From assembly GCA_013396995.1 (NCBI GenBank), contig VWZP01009170.1, positions 889,686 to 953,685 on the forward strand: a stretch of 64,000 nt of DNA. Reading direction: 5' to 3'. This DNA comes from Dicaeum eximium (taxonomy: Eukaryota > Chordata > Aves > Passeriformes > Dicaeidae). Shown piece after piece: positions 25,801 to 38,613 of this stretch. The translations under genes were made by a program, and so were the position numbers. Numbering within the stretch: the stretch's first letter is position 1; each line of letters begins with the position of its first letter. Below the pieces are notes generated by a model. That model saw only the letters and a list, made by a program, of their open reading frames with translations. It ran no database searches and was not told the origin of the DNA.

Positions 25801-28800
25801 ATGCATTCAGAATGTGATTGCAGTGTATGGAGAATTCAATCCTAACAAACAAGATGAGAAAGAGACAAGTAAATTGGTTTTCCTTCTTCATTTTGAGATG
25901 TTTTCTTGAGGACAGTGTTCTGCAGGGAAGAAGGTTAAATTATGGCTCCCATTTAGGTAGCAGCTCTGTGTTTCAGGAGCAGTGAGAGATGCTGTTAAAT
26001 GCCATTTCTCCCTGAAGTCCTTCCTAAACTCAGTGGAGTTGGTTTGAAAACTGATAGCGCTTTGCCCTTCATGAGCAGCTGGCTTATCTTTATGTTCCTG
26101 GAGACTTGTGGAATTTATTAAATCCTTTAAGGAATAAAAATGGCATATACTTTATACGCACAGATTTTTATCTGTTTCCTTTTGCTTTATTGACGTTCTG
26201 TGCACATGCAAGGTCAGTGGTGCTGGTGCTGCCCGTGCTGGCAGGGCTGTGCTGCTCTCACAAGCACTCCCACTTCTCTCCCTTCAAGTTCCTACTTGAC
26301 TAATGAAACGTTTGCACTGCTCCTTTGCCCAGTTCCGAACAATTCCCTGAGGAGCTGTTTTCACTTTCTGCACAGCATTTACATTTTCTCTTTGGAAGAG
26401 AGGAGTTTTGGATCAATTTTTTTTTTTTACCCTAATGGGATTGATTTTGGAGTTACCTACACAACCATTCCAACATTCCTGCTTAAGTATAACCCTTCAG
26501 AATACATGGAACAATAACCATTACATATCAGAAGATTAACTAGACCGGAGAACAATAAAACTTAGTGAAGCAGGAATCCTCAAGTGATGTGGAATGATTT
26601 TTTGAAGCTTATGTTAGTTTTGTGAGAGCTTTAATTTTACATCCCTATACATTTCAGATTACTTGACAATAGCAAGCTAATAGTAGGGTGTACTTTTTCT
26701 ACTTAGAGAAAGGAGTGGAACAATTTTTAAAAAAAAATCAGTTCCTTGCTTGAGAAGCGAAATGGAGCTTCTTGTTTGAGACTTTCTATGAGGAAAAGTT
26801 CAGCTTGCCCTCTGAAGTTGTCATTTCAGTAACATGAACAAAATGGAGGTGGAGAATTTTTGCTTGTAAAGCCTTTTGGGGAGCTTAATGTAGTTTGCAA
26901 GTTTTCCTGTGACTCTCAGCAGCAATTGGTTAGGTTGTGGCAGTGTCACAATCCATATTTATGCATCAGAGATTGATTTTCTTACCTTGGCTTGTGTCCA
27001 TTCTGTTAAAATGGCTGCTGTAGAGTTAAATGTGCTGTCTGTGTAAATCTGTTTCCATACTGTGGATAGCACTGAGTGTGTATGTTCATGTAGCATATGG
27101 CCATGTTCTTCAAACAATGGAAATCTAAAAACAAGGAATTTCTCAAATACATAAATGAGCACAGATCTTTCTGAAGGACAGGAGTTTCTTGACAGTCAAA
27201 TAGTTTTACAATTTTTTTTCTTCTCATTTTTTCTGGGCTTGCCCAGGCATGTTTAATTAATGTGTGTAATTCCAAAATAATGGAAGGAATAACATTCTGG
27301 GATGTCCTTTTGAACAAAAGAAACACAAAGCTGGAATGTTGAAATTAAGGCTGGAATAGCTGGGAAAAAGAGACAGTTGGTTAAGAGATATATAATTTTG
27401 AAGGTATTAATTCTTTGCAGCCTGAGCTGTCATGTTTCAGACTGCTTCCTGCAGAAGAATATCAGAAGCTACCAATTCAAATTGTCAACACAGAGTAAAC
27501 AGTCAAAATAAATTAAAATTGCCCTCTGCGATTCGTTGTCCCGAGGAATTTGAAAGGAAGTGGTGTTATTGAGATATGTTATTTTCTCAGCAGGGAAAGC
27601 AAATGTGCCTTCCTAAGACTTATCTGCCACTTCCTAAATACCTTATTCAAAACCATGCATATATTTTCATTTGTTTGTGGTAGGCATAGAAGTGGGAAGT
27701 CCCCATTCATCCCTACTGCTCTCAACAGAATATCTAACAAGGTTGACAGGTTTTGTAATTTGTTTGCTGCTTCTATTCTTTAATTTCTTTTTTTTTTCAG
27801 TTCACAAAAGAGCTGTATTCCAACTCCTGTCACTTTTTGTGTGCTAAACTCACTTCAAGTGAACCTGCATTTAAATCTCAAATCTTCTGCTCTGAATTAA
27901 AAGGTGACTGCACTTACATGAATAGATTTTGAGGATGAAAATAATAAGCTTCAGTAGCTTAAAATTTCATTGCCTAAATCTGTTAATACATACTAATTCT
28001 AAGCACTCCAGTGCTGATTTAAGATCTTACTAGAAGCCTTTTCAGAGAGATTGCAGAATGAGTGCATGGGTAGTAGGCACGTGGGAAAGTCTGGACATTA
28101 AATAATTCTTCAGATAAAAAAGCAAGAAGGCAGTGGGGAGCCTGAAGACTCTTGCTTAAAGTGTGCCTGGGGTTGAAAATTCATTCTGGCAGTCTGTGAT
28201 TGCTGCAAGCATCCAAATGCCTTCAGGAACAGTTGCAGCTGCTTTCTGGGGTGCGTGGCTCGATGGAAGATGCCGCTGTCAAACCTCCAAGTGTGCATTT
28301 GCATGGCCTGGGAGTGTCACCCTGGCCATACAAACTTGAATTAAGGGCTTAAAGTATTATGTTATGGGGGAGAGAGAGAAGAGAAGAGGAATTTAGAACT
28401 CTGACCAAATATAGAGTCTAGGCTAAAACATGACCTCAGCTCCCTGCCATTTTCCTGGTTAAAATTCAGTGAGATATAAAAGGAAGAGGAATAATTGGGT
28501 GATGAGTTGCTGCATGAAAATTTCAAGGAGTTTCTTTGTGGCTCTGTGTCAAGAGCTTTCTTACTATGTGGCTGTTTCATAAAATGAGTGGAGTAGTGGT
28601 TGAAAATGTGGGTATATTGAAGGTGACTACAGTAAACTGTCATTAAATGACCAAGATTGTTTGCCTTGTGTGACTGCCCTGCCTGTGCCCCAAATACCAA
28701 ATCCTGTCAGGCTTTGGGCACCTCTAGAGCTACTAGAGGAGTAGCAGAGCCACTGCAAAAAATCCCAACTTGCTTTACAGGTTTCCTGGCACCTTTCAGC

Positions 28801-29449
28801 AGTAGATGGAGGAAGAATGTAGCAGACTTGTTGAAACAGAGTGATCTATGAGTGCATGGAGAAAATTCTTCCAGCCATACCATGACTGAGGATAGGGTGT
28901 GTCCTGAGCAGTTTGGGATGGGAAAGATTGTTTCCTGGAGGCAATCATCATCCTCCAGAGCGAGCTCAGAGGCGTGTGTAGGAGGAGACCCATTCATCAT
29001 GGCCCAGATCTGCTGTCAGAGCCTGCTCCTGTGTGTGGCTGTAGGATCTGCCCTGGAGTTGTGCTCCTTAATCTGCTCCCGCTCTGCGCGCAGAACGCGG
29101 CATTGGTGCTTCACATGGTGCTCTGCTTGGTCTTGCAAGCAGAGGAGCAAGGCAGTCTTCATCTTCCTTGTGCTTCATTTCTGTGGCAATAATAAATGAA
29201 CCCAGTCCTTTAAAGTTTGGAAAGGATTTAGACCAAGCTGTGCATTCATTTTGGATTTTCTTATTTGCGATTCCTCAAGGCGTAAGTTCATAGAAATAAA
29301 TCAGGAGGTACAAATTTCCCTATCTGGTCATTAGTAATGAAATATCAATCTTTTGTTAGTAGACCAGGCTTCCAGACATTTGTCCTAATGTTTGGTTCCA
29401 TGTTTAATAGATGTTGAGGGGGGAAAAAAAGAGCTGTTTCATGATCCTG

Positions 29450-29524
29450 TGCAGGGCCAGGAGTTGGACTCTGTGATCCTTCTGGGTGCCTTCTTCCAAC
29501 TGAGCATATCTGTCATTCTGTGAT
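29450..29524 (+). mobile_element. CR1 LINE, short 3'-end remnant
   Basis: About 75 bp match the extreme 3' end of a CR1 subfamily: GGAGTTGGACTCTGTGATCC, then a segment like CTGGGTGCCTTCTTCCAACT, ending GTCATTCTGTGATCA. The wording differs from the copy at 32.7 kb, so this is a different subfamily or a more diverged insertion. It lies in the same orientation. Only the last part of the 3' UTR is present. Confidence 0.85.
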
Positions 29525-32500
29525 CATTTATTCAGTATTTGGGGAAAGTTAATCCAGATTTAAAGTGTCTGTTCCAGTGTGCTTCACCTCTGAGCTGCAT
29601 GATTTGCTTCTAACCAAGGGCTTTGTGCAGCATGGAGGGTCATGGTGTTGGAGATACCAAGGCAGACTACATTAAAGCATTTCCCTCCCTTTTCCTTTTA
29701 TGCTTTCACAAAGCAAAGGAATGTTTCCCCTTGTGTTTCTTGAAGGAATCAGTGAGTAACTTTAGGAAAATAAAATTATTTTCTTGGAAGACATGGGGCT
29801 TAAACCTAATACTGAAGCAGCAGGTGAAAAATCATAGTGAAGCTGGTTTTAATGTGGGAAGTGGAGAATGCATAATTGAAACAGTATGCTGATGAAAAGG
29901 CATTATGTGAAACTGTCAGAAGTCATTATAATACACTAATTAACATGCTTTGCACCTCAGTTTATGCTCTTGTGTGCTAATATTTCTTCCTCTTCTGGCT
30001 ATTATGTTCCTTAACCTTTTTTGCAAGTATTTGGAGGCAGGCAGTATTACTTTCCATACTTTGCTCCTTTAAATGCTTTGTTAGAAAAACCTGTCACCTG
30101 TATAATATGGATTTTCCTCTTGATGGCAATTTAATGTGTGTGCTTGGGCTTTTGTTTTCCTAATGCTTAAAACAGATTATAGCATAGATTGTATTTCATC
30201 CTAAGCAGATAATGTCAGATTCTAAAGGGAAAACTTTATTCTGTGCATGTGACTGATAGTTTGCCTTGCTTGGGGCTTATCTCCCTTATGTTGTGAGCTT
30301 TTTCTGGAGAAAGCCTCCTGAACATAACAAATTGAAACAGCCCAATAGATCTTCATACCCCACAGGACTTCTGGGAATGCTTCACTGTGAAATCACACTG
30401 CTTAAAATGCCATCACAGCATTTATGGACTACCTGAGGAAATGACAGCTTAGGCAGTAGGAAGGGCAGGAATTGGTTCCAATGACTGAATTTCATCCAGT
30501 GCACTAAATTTAGCTAATAATGCTTTGGACTGATTACCATGATCTTTACATACTTAAAAATTTTGGCACTGCTGCTCTTCTACTCTCCCTAGAACATCTA
30601 CATAATGTGAAGTATAATGCCTACTACAGGTTTTCAGTGCTTTTCTAGGCTTCAAAATACAAAAGGCAGTGCATAAGCTGATGCCCAGCCTTTACTAACA
30701 TGCCCAGACTTTGGGAGGTTCAGTTGATGAGCCCTCCATCTCCAGATGTACCAGCTGATTCCAAGCACTGCCAGGGCTTCCTGCTGCTCAGATATGTTTA
30801 TCCATCTGCATAAACCTTACCTCAGTTAAGATTTTTGGAATGGAGGAATCAAAAATTAAAGATGAAAATGGGGAAAGTACCATGTGTTGAAGTAAATCTG
30901 GGATGAGAACAAACACAGTGAAATCAGACTCCTGTTTCTCTCCCTGGTGATGGATTTGAGATGGGAGCAGTTCTTTCAGTCCTGAGGTATTTAGAGCAAT
31001 TTTGCTTTTTCCAAGGCCAAACATGGAAAACTTTAGTACAGCAGGGAGAAAAGCTTTCAGCAGAAAGTTCTGTTTATGGAAACCATTGTGCAATCCATGA
31101 CTGTCAGAGATTTCCTTGCTCCAGTGTGCATGCCCACATACACATCCCTGCTGAAAAATACCATTTACAGTTAATGCCTTAGGCACATCTCCAGTGTAGC
31201 GAACATGTATAATTTCTAACATAATATTATGTGGTAACTGTTGGCAAACTGTTCACACCATGATGGAAGTCAGCTTAGATTAATTACTTCTTGATGTTAG
31301 GAAATGGCAGCTCTGAGAGGTACAAGCTGTCCTTTGTGCTTCAGAGGCAAGTTACTGTCACGTCTGGGCTAGTTCCTCCTGTAAGCCACTGTTGGATCAT
31401 CTGGGAACACATGAGTCTGTCAGAGGATGCTGCTGGGCGGGGTGTGGATGCAAGGCAGGGAACAAAGTCTGGGCTGTGAAGGGGTAGCCTGGGGGAAGGG
31501 GGTCACTTCCACTTGGGGGTACAGCTGGAAGGGTGGTTTTGCCTCAGGCTGTGTTTGCTGTGATCTATTCCTGAACTTTGACACTGATTGTGAAATTGTT
31601 TCCTCCTCTTTACGCTCTTTGCGTAATCCTGTGAGAAACGGCTAGATAGGCATCAGTCCTGGTGCTGCTTCAGGACTTCATGATTTCCCAGGATCCTGGG
31701 AATAAGGTGGGACCTTCTGGCTGGGATGCTTTCTTCACTGAGTTTAGCTAAGTACCTTTTACATAGGTGAAATTTTGCAAAAGCACGGAGGGGCGAGTTT
31801 TGGCTGCTTGTGAGCAGCCACCCTTTGGCTGTTTGGGAAACCCAGGGCTTTTGCTCCATGGAGAAATATATAAATATTACTTTTGGAAAAGCCTTTTCTC
31901 TAAGGTTGTGTCTTCATAATAGCTCTTCCCCAGATTTGTTCTCAGTTTACAGATCTACTTGAGTGGAAGAGTAGGGCAAAAAAATTACTTAGATCCTCAT
32001 CTTCTCTTTTAATTCAACCAGAACGATTTCTGTAGTGAGACAGTCCTGCAATTTTAATTTGGAAGGTCTTTGGTGCCTTGAATAACACATATAATCTGAA
32101 TTATACCTGTAAATTATAACTGATGTTGGAATCATCTTTATCTTTTAAATCAAATCTATTTGATTTGCTCAAATTCCTTTTTAATACTGGATTGCTTTGT
32201 GTCTACCATTTTAGATTGATTGGTTTGCTTTTCTGCTGTCAAGGCTTGCCACTCTGTTGTTATTATTGGCAGTTCTGGAACACTTTTCATGTCCACTCAG
32301 TAAATTGAACATTCATTGACAGTTGTTTTCCACAGCAGCTGATACAGTGTGTCATCTCAGTTATTTCCTAGTTTATTTGAGTCAGAAATTAATGGGATTT
32401 ACCTGGGCAAACCTGATTAATTTTCCTTTTCTTAGTAAATGTACTGTACCTACAAAATTTAGGGTATGTTCAAGTAAGGAACCAATAAAAAAGGACATAA

Positions 32501-32711
32501 ATATTGATTCTTTGAGATGAAACTTCTAGGTATGTACCATGCTGCCTGATGTAATAAGCTAACTTTTCAAATATGCTGTAGGTACAAGAATTTTTTTTTT
32601 CCTGGCCAGACTGTGCTTTCCACTTGTAAAAAATGATTTATTCCTTCCTTTTTTTTTGATTTGGTGGAAAAGAAACTACTTAACACTAACACTAGAAGGT
32701 TTGCAGTTATA

Positions 32712-32968
32712 TGACAAGAGGGTAACGGCTTTAAACTGACAGAGGGCAGGGTTAGCTTGGACATTTGGAAGAAATTCTTCTCTTTGAGCATGATTGAACA
32801 GGTTGCCCAGAGAAGCTGTGGCTGCCCCATCCCTGGAAGTGTTCAAGGCCAGGTTGGATGGAGCTCTGAGCAACCTGGTGCAGTGGAAGGTGTCCCTGCC
32901 CATGGCAGGGGATTGGAGCAAGATGATTTGTAAGGCCCCTTCTACCTGAACCATGCTGTGATTCTGTA
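32712..32968 (+). mobile_element. CR1 LINE, 3'-terminal fragment
   Basis: This is a 5'-truncated copy of chicken repeat 1, a non-LTR retrotransposon that moves by target-primed reverse transcription. It shows the family's terminal region in order: a start resembling GAGGGTAACGGCTTTAAACT, then GAAATTCTTCTCTTTGAGC, AACAGGTTGCCCAGAGAAGC, CCCATCCCTGGAAGTGTTCA, AGGCCAGGTTGGATGGAGCT, GGTGTCCCTGCCCATGGCAG, and the end GCTGTGATTCTGTAA, a decayed form of the terminal ATTCTRTG repeat. It is sense-oriented relative to MACROD2 and has no coding capacity. Severe 5' truncation is normal for CR1. Subfamily is not assigned. Confidence 0.95.
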
Positions 32969-35900
32969 AAGTCTATCGGGCAGTCCACAAGAGTTTTCTA
33001 AATCTCACTCTATTACTTTCAGTAGCACTGTCAGATATTTATAGTAAAAGCAATTATGTTTGGTGGGGGTGGTGGTGATGGGGACAGACAGGATGGAAAG
33101 CAGTTGTACAATGCCATTTCTCACAAATGGGAGATGTCAAACGAAATGTAAAATCTAAAGGTGCCATGTAAGCTCGGCTCTCAGAACCTTTGTTTGGGAG
33201 ACATGAGTTTCACTGACAGCTTATGACAGAAAGCTTACATTTTCCAGGGTGGGCTGAAATGTGGCTGAAATGGATGGCAGTCAATCCCAGCCATTCACCT
33301 CTCTGGTTTTCACATTTTGATGCAGCTAGAATGAAATGAAAAAGGTACTAAAGAAGCACAAAAGAGGTAATTGGAGTCTAATCATGCTTAATTATTAGGC
33401 ATGTGTCTAATTTTAGGCATATAAATAGGCCTGCTGAAGGGAAAAGGACATTCTTTTCACTGCCTGATAAGACTTTTGTTGTATATATGCTCTTCAAGTA
33501 GTTGGATGTTTCTGATATTTTAACATGAGGATCCTTACAGTCATCCAGTTACACAGGCTTTTTGTTAAATAAGCTTTACCTCTTCATTGGAGTTAGTTAA
33601 ATGGGCTTTAACTTGTTCCCTGAGAATAAATAACCTGACAATAGGATTATCAAAATGGATAATGTAGCCACGTTTCACTGCCTTAGTTAGGGTTTTATAT
33701 CAGCCACTTGTTTTGCCCTTCTTATTTACATTTGTCATTTTCATCCTGGTTTTTTTTTTCCCCACTGCAAAATGGAGCACAGGTTTCTCACTGTTGGCAT
33801 TAATGAGCCTTTGATGCCATTGCTAAATGTAGCAGGTGGGGGCAACTTATCCTTGGTGTCTGTCAATAACTGCACACTGCATCATTAATTTCTCACGTAG
33901 GGAGGACCTGTTGATATACTTTTATACATTATCCACACTGGATGCTCAATTGTGTCCAAGGACAGTCTTTTTTTGTGGCATTGGAGGTCCCAACTAGAAA
34001 AGTTTTTGTTCCTGTGTCATACCTCGGCACAGGGGGAATTTTTACATGAATTCATCTTCCTGCTTAGAATGTCTGCATAAGAGTTGGTTACACAATTACT
34101 TTAATAAAAATATGTATCTTCATACCATCATAGGAAAAGTTACTTAAACAATAATGAATTGTATTTTTCACCATAAAGGCTAAGAGTTTTAAACATCTTT
34201 TTATGTATCTGGCACTAAAGGGTGTGGCATTTTACAGGTATTTTTTCTGTTTCTAGCATGTATTATTAGAGTAGAAGTGTGTTGCATTTGAGCTTAGACT
34301 TAGGTCTGCTTCTTACCTCCAGAGATAGATAGCATAAGTTTTCACTTCTGCAAGTTCATCTGTGCTGACATTCTCATTTTTAACTCATTAGGAGCCTCTA
34401 GAGCAGAGAGGCTGAGGTATGCTTTGTGGTCCTGAATTTATTTATCTCTTGGGTAACAGTAGAGCCTTGAAAGCTCCACAGGGCTGAGTTTCAAAGAATA
34501 TGGCAAGCCAAAAGGTTGACTAAAATCATGTGTCCCTGCACCTAACCCCATCACCCCAGTCATTTTCAATTGTTCATTGGCATATGCTTTTCAGTCTTGT
34601 TCAATAACAGGTTTGCAGACCTTTGACATCTCTATTTAAAAATGAACTGACAGCTTTCCAGGAACAGCTGGTAAAAGGCACTTCTAGCTGTTCATTATGA
34701 AATGGATTTTAAAAAAGCACACAGTTTCATATTTCCTATCCTTTCCTACCATACTTCCTTCCAAGTTCAAAATGATTTTTTACTAAATTTTTGGTTTCTG
34801 CTTGACATAGATTTAGCTTGTGTAATATGTGTTTTTTACTTTCCTGAACACTGCCTTACGTGGGAAGTGTGAAACCAACAGTCTTGGCATGGTGTGTCAG
34901 CATTGTGAGTAAATTTTATAATTGGTTGAATTGCTTTTAAAATGTTACCTACAGTAATTTCCTCAGATGCTGCATCTCTAGTTTTCTATACAGTTCAAAG
35001 AGACCACACAGCTGATTGCAATTGGAATTGTTTTGGCAATTTAAACATTGCAAATTGAAATCTAACTTGGGGCATCCCATTGAAATGCAGTAGCAACTAT
35101 TGGTAATATTTCTCTCTAAATTACTTTATAAACAGGTCCATTTCCTATTCATATTCTTGGTTATATGAATATAACAGCCAGGTATAGAGGGAAAGTCAGG
35201 GCTTTTCTGGAGTCTGCTGGCAAAGGTTGTAACAAGGAAGTAGTTTCTTAACATAAAAGCCTGTCCACATGCTTACACATCCCTAAATGCAAATTTTGAA
35301 GCTAATTTCCATTTCAGTATTCAGTTATTTCCTTAGAGTGATGGCTGGAATTTTCTTAATATTATGAAGTACACGACTGTGTGTTTATGGAAAATCTGAA
35401 GCCTTAAATTTTCAGTGATGGTAGTAATCATCATCTAAGCAAAAAGCATTCATCTCCCTGCTCTGATCTTCAACCACTACTATCATGCTACTGAAAGCTC
35501 CCCAAATATGTCAATTTGCTTTCAGACTTTGATCCCTGACTCTTCTCTTGAGTTTCCTCAGGGCAACATTCCACTTCCCTGACCATCTTGTATGTAAATT
35601 GTTTTCAAATGAGTGAATTAATCAACATTGCAAAACCTTAATTGAAAATACAACTGATGATGCATGTCAGTTCATTCAAGTTGGAAATACGTTTTAATTT
35701 TCATGTTCCCCAGAGCAATTAGCATTTCTCACTTTAACTTTTCAACCCTGCAAAATTACATAGGGATTTTAACCTGAAAAATGCTGAAATTACCACTGTC
35801 AAATGCCGGCTTTTAACTTCCCTTCTGTTAAATGCTGTGAAAGCAACCTAAGAAATTGTCATTAAAAATTTTTGAAGACAGATGAAGAAGAAGCTCCTAC

Positions 35901-36806
35901 CAGGAGGTAAAGGATGGTAGTAGCTGTGTAAAGGGAGAGCCTGGTGGCTATTGCAGACAAACTTTTGAGGTCAAGTATTTAACTTTTTCCCCCCCTCTAC
36001 AGTTGTACCTAGAGTTTGTTGCTAATACAGTTGTTACTGTTGGCCTCAAGTAATGCCTTCCCCACTTTTTTTCAGGATATTAAATGAATAAAGTAATTCA
36101 TATGATTCAAACAGCTGTACTAGGAAGAAGGTGGGTTTTTTTTAAACTATTCTTATTTTTAAATTGAAGAGCTTATTAAAAAAGAAGCACTTCAGCAAGT
36201 TAAATTACTTAATGCTGCACATCCTTGGAACCCTAATCACTTCCAGATGGAGCAATTTATACTTCTGAGAGAGTGCTAATTTTTAAAGTGAATCGGGGGT
36301 TTGGGTATCTGCATCTTAGAGCACCCTTGTACATTGCAGAGCCAAAGCCCTTAAAAAATTAAGCAATCTAGTTTTGAAAATAAGTACTTTATTTTTAAAC
36401 TCTATTTAAGTAGTTCCTATTAAAACCAGATTTTATTTCCTGCTGCTGTTCATATGGTACTCATATGCATTCTTTTGAAACTGCAGTAAACAGAAGCAGG
36501 AGAGTGGGAAATGTAATTTGGTGAAATACCTCTGGAAAGACAACCTCTGTGTAGGTGAAAGTGAGAATTTTATATGTGCCATTCAAGGTGCTTCATAATA
36601 ATTGCTGTCTTTGCTAAAAATCTTCTGTTTCTCCTCACACATCTTGTTTTTAAATCCCATTTTCACGTTATTTTTTACGCTCCTTTGCTTTCAATAGCTA
36701 ATCCATTTCTTTTTGTCCTGTGGTCTTGAGGGAATGAACACACCACTCGCTGTGGCAGTGTTCAGACATCCTCTCCATAAAATCAATGCAAAATCAGTGT
36801 CATGAC
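32969..36806 (+). other. MACROD2: Downstream MACROD2 intron, segment lacking open frames
   Basis: This 3.8-kb stretch after the CR1 fragment contains no open frame of 60 codons or more on either strand, the longest such gap in the window. It is AT-rich but has little simple sequence, and several blocks rich in TAATTA-like words. No transposon is recognised. Its texture resembles conserved regulatory introns, but conservation cannot be judged from one sequence. Confidence 0.6.
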
Positions 36807-38596
36807 TCACTTCTTGGCCTCTTGGGGCACTTTCTTACAACAATGACAATTTCTCAGTGATGTAAACGTGATGTAGCAGAATCTTTTCCCCAGCAGTGTT
36901 ACGCAGGCACCTATTCCCTGGAAAAAGGGTTGAGGATGCTGGTGTCTGTTGCTCAGAGCTGTAACTATCCTTAGAGCATGGAGAGGGGGTCTCTGTCTCT
37001 GCAGTTGAAAAGAAAACTCAGTAAATATCAAGATATAAAGTACAACTTCTATAGACAATTCTATTTGAAATTTCAGCTATTTCTAATTGGGAGTTGTAGT
37101 TCTTTCAGTGAGTGTGATTTCAAAAAATGGATCCATGGTTAGCCCCACTGCTCATTTCTGTTTCATTGCTTAGCAGAGGAAAGGAAAGAATAATACAACT
37201 TATCTAATACTTTAAGTCTTGAAAATGCTAAATCACATGTCCATTTTGCTGTGCAGATATGTAAAAACCTTAATGTGGAGTTCTGTACAATTTGCTTTTC
37301 CTTGTAGGGTCAGTGGAGGATAAGCTGGGAAACATGGTAAGTCTTAGACAAGTATAGGCATAATTTCTGTCTTTGTGCTCAGAAGAAAAAAGGGAAGCAG
37401 CAAGGGATAAACTGGTCTGTAAGGACCAAGTGAGTCATGCTGCATTCCCTGACATGGTGACACCAAGACAACACCAAGTACATGTCATAATTTTTTGCCT
37501 TGTGACTTTTTCTGTTGGTGTGGTGATTTCTTGGACAGCCAAAGAGAGGTTCCAAATCCCACCCTGTTGTCCCCAGAGGTGGGGCCAGCACTGGAACCTG
37601 CCTGGGACATGGCATCAGCTCAGAGTAACTCTGTCATTGCTTCTGTAACAGCCAAGGGAAAAGCTGCAGCACAGAGCAGCTCTCAGCACACATGGGGTGC
37701 TCTCCACTCCTCCTTTACATGCACCACTGTCACTTTCCCCCGCAGACAGAAGGTTTTATTTAATAATGAGTTCTGTTAGAAAAGAAAAAAAGGTTCATTT
37801 TATCATGTTTTGTGCTTGTCAGAGGCGTTTTTTTTTACTTTGAAGTCAGTTGAATCCTGAAACAAGCCTGGGTTCTCTTTGTGTTGTCTGCCTAACTGCA
37901 GCCTCAGTCATTTACACAGACATTTTATTGTTAAATTTCCAGATATTTCAGTTATCTGTATGTTTACATTCCACATTTTCCCATCATAGATTTTCACAGA
38001 AAAACTAATTATCAAAATATATCTTAGATCAAAATACAGCGTATGAATTCTAGGAAGTTCATGTCTTCTATGATTGTAGGCTAATAAGTTTTCCTACAAT
38101 GACAATGAGTTTTTAAGTTGTACATGCAACCTATTTTAATGATAATGTATAGGCAATTAATTTCTGAAAGCTACAGTTTGTCATTACTGTGTGTTTATGA
38201 CAAACTCCACATACAGTTACTGGAACATAAACATGGAACATTTTTTTCTCATTTTGAATTTGTTAAACATTACTTGAGCAAAGCAGGAAAGACTTTTTAC
38301 AGTTTTCATGCTACAATAATTGTGTGATAATAAATTTAGTACTGGGAAGAGTAAAGCAAAAGAGCAATGTTATGAAATACCACCATTACAGAAATTACCA
38401 GCTCATGAAAACATGTAAATCCATGGTGTTAATGTTTGGCACTCTTGGTTCTTGGAAATAGCCCTCATTTTTGGACTGTTGTTGGAAGTTTTCCTCTATC
38501 AAAGGTTTATATCAAAACCAGAAGTATGTGCCTTGATATATGTTTACCAAATATGTTTATAAAAACGGATGCTGTAAAATGATCTAAAATGAGACC

Positions 38597-38613
38597 TTTT
38601 TTTTTTTTTTTTT
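38597..38613. repeat. Poly-T tract (T17)
   Basis: Seventeen T residues followed by CTGGAGCAGG. No retrocopy is recognised next to it. Confidence 0.9.

Larger units (their letters stand above)
12662..32711 (+). other. MACROD2: Downstream MACROD2 intron, first 20 kb
   Basis: This is the start of the intron that follows the exon. It is AT-rich with few repeats: a triplicated 14-mer at 16.8 kb, a CR1 remnant at 29.45 kb, and a local CpG cluster near 29.08 kb. No next MACROD2 exon, which would begin with codons for VIHTVGP after an AG, was found. The longest frame is 144 codons on the minus strand near 31 kb and matches nothing I recognise. The 19.15-21.74 kb stretch has no frame of 60 codons or more. 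Confidence 0.75.

Noticed and set aside
30788..31222. 144-codon minus-strand frame
   Set aside because: No family match that I can name and no supporting structure; length is within what this window yields by chance.
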